In this document: positions 58,801 through 64,000 of the stretch, piece after piece | How the letters are laid out: the number at the start of each line of letters is the position of its first letter | Position numbering within the stretch: the stretch's first letter is position 1 | Source of the DNA: Rhodococcus wratislaviensis | Lineage (GTDB): Bacteria > Actinomycetota > Actinomycetes > Mycobacteriales > Mycobacteriaceae | DNA: 64,000 nucleotides | NCBI RefSeq assembly: GCF_900455735.1 | Contig: NZ_UAUI01000021.1 | Coordinates: forward strand, 62,001-126,000 | Reading direction: 5' to 3' | Notes under the pieces: model-generated | Told to the model about the DNA's origin: nothing | Databases searched by the model: none | The model's input: the letters and a program-made list of their open reading frames with translations, nothing else | Translations under genes and position numbers: made by a program

Positions 58801-60192
58801 ATGACTGATCAGACACGTCCGTTGCGCGTTGCGATCGTGGGTGCCGGCCCCGCCGGTATCTACGCAGCCGACGCTCTCATGAAATCCGATGCCGCGTCTG
58901 ACGGCGGGATCAGCATCGACCTCTTCGAGCGGATGCCTGCCCCCTTCGGTCTGATCCGGTACGGCGTCGCACCCGACCACCCGCGCATCAAGGGCATCAT
59001 CACCGCCCTGCACAAGGTGCTCGACAAGCCGTCGGTGCGCCTGCTGGGCAACATCGACTACGGCAGCGACATCACCCTCGAAGATCTGCACAATTTCTAC
59101 GACGCGGTGATCTTCTCCACCGGCGCCAACGCCGACCGCGCCCTCAACATCCCGGGCATCGAACTGGACGGCAGCTACGGCGCCGCCGACTTCGTCTCCT
59201 GGTACGACGGCCACCCCGACGTCCCGCGCACCTGGCCTCTCGAGGCCGAGAAGGTCGCCGTCCTCGGTGTCGGCAACGTCGCCCTCGACATCGCCCGCGT
59301 CCTCGCCAAGACCGGCGACGAACTGCTGCCGACGGAGATCCCCGCCAACGTCTACGAGGGACTCAAGGGCAACAAGGCCGTCGAGGTCCACGTGTTCGGT
59401 CGCCGCGGACCCGCGCAGGCCAAGTTCACCCCCCTCGAGCTGCGTGAACTCGACCACTCGCCGACGATCGAGGTCATCGTCGACCCCGAGGACATCGACT
59501 ACGACGAGGGCTCCGAGCAGGCGCGCCGCAACTCCAAGCAGGTCGACATGGTCGCCAACACCCTGCAGGACTGGGCCATCCGCGACGTGGGCAACCGTCC
59601 GCACAAGCTGTTCCTGCACTTCTTCGAATCGCCTACCGAGGTGCTCGGCGAAGACGGCAAGGTGGTCGGTCTGCGCACCGAGCGCACCCAGCTCGACGGC
59701 ACCGGCAACGTCAAGGGCACCGGCAAGTTCAATGACTGGGACGTGCAGGCCGTGTACCGCGCGGTGGGTTACCTCTCGCAGAACATCGCCAAGCTCCCGT
59801 TCGACGAGCAGGCAGGCACCGTCCCGAACGAGGCCGGACGCGTCATCGCCGACGACTCCGCCGAGGGCAACGACCGGTTCATGCCCGCCACCTACGTCAC
59901 CGGCTGGATCAAGCGCGGCCCGGTCGGCCTGATCGGCCACACCAAGGGTGACGCCAACGAGACCGTCGCGAACCTGCTCGAGGACCGGTCCGGTTTCGCC
60001 GAGCCCGCCAACCCGTCCGAGGACGCGATCATCGACTTCCTCGAGGGCAAGCAGGTCCCGTACACCACCTGGCAGGGCTGGTACCGCCTCGACGCGCACG
60101 AGCGCAGCCTGGGCGAGCCCGAGGGCCGGGAGCGGATCAAGGTCGTCGAGCGCGAAGACATGCTCAAGGCCAGCGAGCCCGACAAGGCCTGA
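58801..60192 (+). CDS. fprA: NADPH-ferredoxin reductase FprA
   Basis: A 463-residue adrenodoxin-reductase-type flavoprotein transferring electrons from NADPH through FAD to ferredoxin. It has the N-terminal dinucleotide motif 'AIVGAGPAGIYAADAL', 'RMPAPFGLIRYGVAPDHP', the NADP motif 'VAVLGVGNVALDIARVL', and 'YVTGWIKRGPVGLIGHTKGDANET' near the C terminus, all as in mycobacterial FprA. In actinobacteria it supports cytochrome P450s and iron metabolism. A strong terminator hairpin follows the stop. Confidence 0.93.
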   Translation: MTDQTRPLRVAIVGAGPAGIYAADALMKSDAASDGGISIDLFERMPAPFGLIRYGVAPDHPRIKGIITALHKVLDKPSVRLLGNIDYGSDITLEDLHNFYDAVIFSTGANADRALNIPGIELDGSYGAADFVSWYDGHPDVPRTWPLEAEKVAVLGVGNVALDIARVLAKTGDELLPTEIPANVYEGLKGNKAVEVHVFGRRGPAQAKFTPLELRELDHSPTIEVIVDPEDIDYDEGSEQARRNSKQVDMVANTLQDWAIRDVGNRPHKLFLHFFESPTEVLGEDGKVVGLRTERTQLDGTGNVKGTGKFNDWDVQAVYRAVGYLSQNIAKLPFDEQAGTVPNEAGRVIADDSAEGNDRFMPATYVTGWIKRGPVGLIGHTKGDANETVANLLEDRSGFAEPANPSEDAIIDFLEGKQVPYTTWQGWYRLDAHERSLGEPEGRERIKVVEREDMLKASEPDKA

Positions 60193-60208
60193 TCTTCCGA
60201 ATCGGTGT

Positions 60209-60238
60209 GAAGGGAACCTCCTGCGGGAGGTTCCCTTC
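60209..60238. terminator. Bidirectional terminator hairpin after fprA
   Basis: A perfect 13-bp stem (60209-60221 with 60226-60238) with a tgcg loop lies between the stops of convergent fprA and the TetR gene. Confidence 0.85.
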
Positions 60239-60245
60239 CGTCGTC

Positions 60246-60815
60246 TCAGGCCAGGTGTGACGACAGCGCCCGCAACGCCGTGAGCAGTTCCTCGGCCGAC
60301 ATCGCGTGGTCGGGGTCGACCAGCCACTGCTCCGCGACGCCGAGCAGCAGCGCCTGGTACAGCGCGCCCAGCGTGTGCGCCCGGCCCGGCTCGATGCCCG
60401 CGTCACCGAAGAGCTCGACCAACCCGTCGCGGGCATCGGCGGTCGACGCCACCAGGTTCTTTCTCAATTCCGGCAGGGAGTCCAGGTGCCCGAGCAGTTC
60501 GAACTGCAGCATCCACAACCGACGATGGGCGGTGAACGACTCGATGACACCGGTCCAGATGGCCTCGAACCGTTCCGTGGGACTCATGCCGGGTTCGATC
60601 TTCTTCGCGGCGGCCGTCGCGAGGTCGTCACCCCAGCGTGCCATCTCCCGGTACAGCGCGGCGTGGAGCAGCGTCTCCTTGGTGCCGAAGTGGTAGCCGA
60701 TGGCCGCGAGGCTCACCCCGGATGCCGACGCGATGTCCCGGGCCGTCGTCCGCGAGTATCCCTTTTCGTACAGGCTGCGCGCGGCGCCGTCGATCAGGTC
60801 TTCGCGATTTCCCAT
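60246..60815 (-). CDS. TetR-family transcriptional regulator
   Basis: A 189-residue repressor-type protein. The helix-turn-helix is 'RTTARDIASASGVSLAAIGYHFGTKETLL' (about 22-50), the TetR signature. The rest is an all-helical ligand-binding/dimer domain with no recognised effector motif. It is divergent from an amidohydrolase gene over a 106-nt gap, so it may control that gene or itself; no clear palindrome was picked out there. Confidence 0.88.
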   Translation of the reverse strand: MGNREDLIDGAARSLYEKGYSRTTARDIASASGVSLAAIGYHFGTKETLLHAALYREMARWGDDLATAAAKKIEPGMSPTERFEAIWTGVIESFTAHRRLWMLQFELLGHLDSLPELRKNLVASTADARDGLVELFGDAGIEPGRAHTLGALYQALLLGVAEQWLVDPDHAMSAEELLTALRALSSHLA

Positions 60816-60921
60816 GACCTCACCCTAATGAGCCTGAGACGTAGGTGTAGGACGCTCGTACCAGCACTCGCGGACCGCTCCGCGACTCGGCGTGTCCCCC
60901 GCACAAGGCAGGATGTAAGTC

Positions 60922-61677
60922 GTGTTTGACGCCCACGTTCACATCATCGACCCCCGGTTCCCGGTGGTCGAGAACCACGGCTACCTCCCGGAGCCGTTCA
61001 CCATCGCCGACTACCGGGCGCGCACGGAAGGCTTCGGTGTGGACGGCGGCGCCGTCGTCACGGCCTCGTATCAGGGCACCGATCAGAACTACCTGAAGGC
61101 GGCGCTCGCGGAGCTCGGCCCCAGCTGGGTGGGCGTCACCCAGATGGAGCCCGACGCCACCGACGAGAGCATCCTCGAACTCGATCGCGCCGGGGTTCGC
61201 GCCGTCCGATTCAACCTCCGGCGCAGCGCGACCGACGTGAAACTCCTCACCAAGCAGGCCCTCCGTGCATACGAGCTGGCCGGCTGGCACGCCGAGTTCT
61301 ACGTGGACGCCACGCTGCTGCTGTCGCTCGAGCCCGTGTTCGCCAAGCTGCCCGCGGTGTGCATCGACCACCTGGGGATGTCGACACGGGGTCTGCCGTA
61401 CCTGCTCGACCTCGTCGACCGAGGAGTCCGGGTGAAGGCCACCGGGTTCGGGCGAACCACCATCGAGAACGTCGGCGACGTGCTGCGCAGGATCCACGCC
61501 GTCAACCCCGAGGCGCTGATGTTCGGTACCGACCTTCCGGGTAGCCGTTCCCGAAGAGTGTTCCAGGACAGCGATATCGACATCGTCGCGGACGCGGTGG
61601 GTGACGACTTCGACGCCGTCATGGGCGGCAACGCACGCGCCTGGTACCGCTGCGACACTCCCGGAGGAACCTGCTAG
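60922..61677 (+). CDS. Amidohydrolase-family (PF04909-type) metal hydrolase
   Basis: A 251-residue TIM-barrel hydrolase. Metal-ligand motifs are visible: 'FDAHVHIID' at the N terminus (HxH), 'VCIDHLGMS' (His) and 'LMFGTDLPGSR' (Asp). This pattern fits the amidohydrolase-2 group, which includes 2-pyrone-4,6-dicarboxylate lactonase and related decarboxylases. The substrate is unknown. The start is GTG at 60922. It is divergent from the TetR gene. Confidence 0.82.
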   Translation: MFDAHVHIIDPRFPVVENHGYLPEPFTIADYRARTEGFGVDGGAVVTASYQGTDQNYLKAALAELGPSWVGVTQMEPDATDESILELDRAGVRAVRFNLRRSATDVKLLTKQALRAYELAGWHAEFYVDATLLLSLEPVFAKLPAVCIDHLGMSTRGLPYLLDLVDRGVRVKATGFGRTTIENVGDVLRRIHAVNPEALMFGTDLPGSRSRRVFQDSDIDIVADAVGDDFDAVMGGNARAWYRCDTPGGTC

Positions 61678-61692
61678 CACGTAGGCCCCTTG

Positions 61693-62454
61693 TCAACAGC
61701 CTTCCATCTGCACACTGTTCATCGACACCATCTCGGCCACCGGCGGCGTCTGCGGTTGCGACACCAGCCACGTGTTGTAGTTGTTCATCTCGTCGCAGTC
61801 GAGCTGTTCGCGGCGTTCCTGCCGCCGCTCACGCTGCCGATCGTCCATCTGGTCGTCATTCCGGTCGACGGCGATGCCGCCTGCGGTCGAACCGTTGGCC
61901 TGCCGTTCGAGCCCCCGGACGCCGTCGGCGGTCATGATCCAGCCGAGAGTGTAGTCGGCGCCGTCGCGGTTGGTGGCTGCCCGGAACATGCCCTCGTCGG
62001 CGCCGGCCGGGTGGGCAACGAACGCCTTGTCGGGCATACCCGGCGCGCTGACCTGCCCCGTCACGGTGCCGTCACTCATCGACGCGGTGAGGGTCGCTCC
62101 GTCCGGCGAGGACAGCGACGCCTTGTCGCCGTCCATGGTGCCGGTCATCCATGTCCACATCTGGTCTCCGTCGCACAGGAAGGCGATCATCTCGTCGCCG
62201 GACCTGGCCAGCGCGACGTACGCGTCGGATCCGTCGACCGAACCGACGTAGGTCGGCTCCATCTGCGGGGTCATCACGAAAGGTGACGGAACCTTCTCCA
62301 TCATGTTCGACGCGGGCGCCGCTTCGCCGCTGCTCGTGGCGGCTGCGCTGGTCGTGCTCGGTGCCGCCGAGTCGGACGAGTCGTCGCCGCAGCCGCTCAG
62401 GGAGAGGGCCACGGCGGCGAGGGGCGCCAGGATCCAGGTCGTCTTCTTGTTCAC
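61693..62454 (-). CDS. Actinobacterial lipoprotein of unknown function
   Basis: A 253-residue lipoprotein: signal peptide 'WILAPLAAVALSLSGC' with lipobox LSGC at about residue 22, a Ser/Thr/Ala-rich linker (about 25-50), then a globular domain with 'YVGSVDGSDAYVALARSGDEMIAFLCDG' and 'MWTWMTGTMDGDKASL'. A highly charged Asp/Glu/Arg/Gln stretch (about 205-222) precedes a final segment ending in Cys. Similar proteins occur in mycobacteria and rhodococci without a known role. It ends 15 nt from the convergent amidohydrolase stop. Confidence 0.72.
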   Translation of the reverse strand: MNKKTTWILAPLAAVALSLSGCGDDSSDSAAPSTTSAAATSSGEAAPASNMMEKVPSPFVMTPQMEPTYVGSVDGSDAYVALARSGDEMIAFLCDGDQMWTWMTGTMDGDKASLSSPDGATLTASMSDGTVTGQVSAPGMPDKAFVAHPAGADEGMFRAATNRDGADYTLGWIMTADGVRGLERQANGSTAGGIAVDRNDDQMDDRQRERRQERREQLDCDEMNNYNTWLVSQPQTPPVAEMVSMNSVQMEGC

Positions 62455-62552
62455 GGCGTATTCCTCCGCTAGCCGGGAAGATCAACATCCGCATTTCATC
62501 ATCGCAGGTGGAGGACGCTTCTGGATACCCCTCGGCGACGATTTCGAACGAC

Positions 62553-63035
62553 CTACGTCGCGACCACCGCAGCCAGCCACACACCCGAGGCGATCAGGGC
62601 GCCGAGCAGTTCGATCAGCATCGACAGTCCGACGGCCTTGCAGGCGTGCCACGTCGACGCCCACGCCCGGTTGTGCGCACGCAACCGGTACAGCTCGGCC
62701 ACATACGTTCCCGCGATGAAGCCGAGGAACAATCCCACCACGGGAACGACGAAGAACCCCACGATCCCGGCCAGTCCGCCGACGATCAGCGACTTACCGG
62801 GAACCCCGGCCGTGCGCATCCGTTTACCGGGCCAGGTGTATTTGACGACGCCGCTGATCACGAGGAACACCGTTGCGACCGCGCACACCGTCCACGCCGT
62901 CGCGCCGCCGGTCATGATGGCCCACACCAGGATTGCGGCGAAGATGAGGATGGTTCCGGGCAGGATCGGGATGACGATTCCGACGAGCCCGATGATGACG
63001 GCCAGGCCGACGAGGAGTTCGGCGACCGGACTCAC
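62553..63035 (-). CDS. DUF456 membrane protein
   Basis: A 160-residue, mostly hydrophobic protein with four or five helices: '[34 protein letters not shown]' at the start is the DUF456 signature, and a Gly-rich repeat '[29 protein letters not shown]' follows. Function unknown. GTG at 63035 overlaps the purT stop by 4 nt (GTGA), which decides the start and suggests co-transcription with purT. Confidence 0.82.
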   Translation of the reverse strand: MSPVAELLVGLAVIIGLVGIVIPILPGTILIFAAILVWAIMTGGATAWTVCAVATVFLVISGVVKYTWPGKRMRTAGVPGKSLIVGGLAGIVGFFVVPVVGLFLGFIAGTYVAELYRLRAHNRAWASTWHACKAVGLSMLIELLGALIASGVWLAAVVAT

Positions 63036-64000
63036 GCGACGGGCTCGACGCGGGATGCCGCCTCCCGCGCACGGCTGCGCGCGGTCTCGACGTCCGGTCC
63101 CGTGGACACGGCGACACCCATCCGTCTGCGCACGAAACTCTCGGGCTTGCCGAACAATCGCAGGTCCGTCTCGGGCACCGCCATCGCGTCGGCGACGCCC
63201 TCGAAGCTGATCCCCGTGGCGTCGACGCCGCCGTAGATCACCGCGGACGCACCGGGTGTCGTGAGGGTGGTGTCGACGGGCAGGCCGAGGATGGCGCGGG
63301 CGTGCAGTTCGAACTCCGAGAGTCGTTGCGTCCGAAGGGTGACCAGCCCCGTGTCGTGCGGGCGCGGACTGACCTCCGAGAAGTACACGTCGTCGCCCTT
63401 CACGAACAGTTCCACACCGAAGATCCCGCGGCCGCCCAGCGCCGTGGTCACCTTCTCGGCCACCTCCCGCGACCGGGCGAGTGCCGCGTCGCTCATCGGT
63501 TGCGGCTGCCACGACTCCACGTAGTCGCCCGAGTCCTGCAGGTGCCCGATGGGCTCGCAGAAGAAGGTGCCCACCTCGCCGTCGGAACCGATCGCCCGGA
63601 CGGTGAGCTGGGTGATCTCGTAGTCGAAGTCGACGAACCCTTCCACGATGACGCGGCCGTGATTGATGCGGCCGCCCGCGAGCGCGTACTCCCAGGCCGT
63701 CTCGACGTCGCCGGCGTCGCGCACCGTCGACTGTCCCTTGCCGGACGACGACATCACCGGCTTGATCACGCAGGGAAAGCCGATGCGTTCGGTGGCCGCC
63801 CGGACCTCCTCGAGCGATTCGGCGAACTCGTAGGGCGACGTCGGCAGCCCCAGTTCCTCCGCCGCGAGGCGCCGGATCCCCTCACGGTTCATGGTCAGCT
63901 GCGTCGCCCGGGCGGTGGGGATGACCACCGCGGTGCCGCGCTCCTCGACCGTGGCCAGCGCGTCGGTGGCGATCGCCTCGATCTCGGGGACCACGAAGTG
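63032..64000 (-). CDS. purT: Formate-dependent phosphoribosylglycinamide formyltransferase (5' end outside the window)
   Basis: An ATP-grasp enzyme that formylates glycinamide ribonucleotide using formate and ATP, in purine synthesis. The visible 322 residues align with E. coli PurT from '[11 protein letters not shown]' onward: '[21 protein letters not shown]', '[15 protein letters not shown]' (ATP-binding loop), '[14 protein letters not shown]', '[15 protein letters not shown]' and '[10 protein letters not shown]'. About 70 N-terminal residues lie beyond position 64000, so the gene is cut by the window edge. In M. tuberculosis purT is next to the rhodanese-metZ genes. Confidence 0.93.
   Translation of the reverse strand, partial: HFVVPEIEAIATDALATVEERGTAVVIPTARATQLTMNREGIRRLAAEELGLPTSPYEFAESLEEVRAATERIGFPCVIKPVMSSSGKGQSTVRDAGDVETAWEYALAGGRINHGRVIVEGFVDFDYEITQLTVRAIGSDGEVGTFFCEPIGHLQDSGDYVESWQPQPMSDAALARSREVAEKVTTALGGRGIFGVELFVKGDDVYFSEVSPRPHDTGLVTLRTQRLSEFELHARAILGLPVDTTLTTPGASAVIYGGVDATGISFEGVADAMAVPETDLRLFGKPESFVRRRMGVAVSTGPDVETARSRAREAASRVEPVA

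Overview
The window comes from a high-GC, mycolic-acid-containing actinobacterium, most likely Rhodococcus or a close relative. The evidence is an F420-dependent glucose-6-phosphate dehydrogenase very close to mycobacterial FGD1, an antigen-85-type mycolyltransferase, an FprA ferredoxin reductase, a rhodanese-metZ pair, an LppA-like lipoprotein and an EspC-like small protein. No tRNA, rRNA, CRISPR array, transposase or integrase was seen. Layout: (1) 1-2806, core genes: the tail of a probable diiron oxygenase, fgd, a DUF202 membrane protein and a mycolyltransferase. (2) 2762-33736, one minus-strand, largely translationally coupled operon for a hybrid NRPS-PKS product. (3) 33781-51571, two minus-strand sulfur-scavenging operons, each preceded by a SAM (S-box) riboswitch and a short Cys-containing leader peptide. 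(4) 52108-64000, core genes again: sulfite exporter, HAD phosphatase, LppA-like lipoprotein, DUF1023 hydrolase, EspC-like protein, metZ, rhodanese, fprA, a TetR regulator, an amidohydrolase, a lipoprotein, a DUF456 protein and purT. In Mycobacterium tuberculosis purT, the rhodanese, metZ and fgd1 lie in the same chromosomal neighbourhood, so regions 2 and 3 look like an accessory island of about 50 kb between conserved flanks. The biosynthetic operon reads, in transcription order: FkbJ-type ACP, FkbI-type acyl-CoA dehydrogenase, KAS III-like protein, FkbH-type glyceryl-ACP synthase, stand-alone adenylation enzyme, NRPS (C-halfC-A-T-C-A-T-C-remnantA-T), PKS-NRPS protein (KS-remnantAT-T-C-halfC), FkbK-type 3-hydroxyacyl-CoA dehydrogenase, and the terminal NRPS (degenerate C-A-T-E-C-A-T-C-A-T-TE). 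The ACP, dehydrogenases and FkbH form the known set for hydroxymalonyl-ACP; no O-methyltransferase is present, so a methoxy unit is not expected. Several domains are truncated or lack catalytic residues. One NRPS module has lost nearly all of its adenylation domain, but what remains resembles the tail of the stand-alone adenylation enzyme, which may load it in trans. The AT after the KS has lost its GHSxG serine. The terminal NRPS holds two copies of a 1.57-kb adenylation cassette, apparently identical except for one C, with wobble use (G/T-ending codons) unlike everything around it; that one-base difference splits the terminal NRPS into two frames. The sulfur island holds a cystine-type ABC importer, a GNAT acetyltransferase and three flavin monooxygenases (operon A, 51571 to 44726), then an oligopeptide-type ABC importer, four flavin monooxygenases and a DUF1684 protein (operon B, 44354 to 33781). 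It resembles the Bacillus systems that import, N-acetylate and oxidatively cleave S-alkylcysteines. A TauE/SafE exporter gene lies divergently beside it. Operon B ends only 44 nt before the biosynthetic operon, and no terminator is visible between them.
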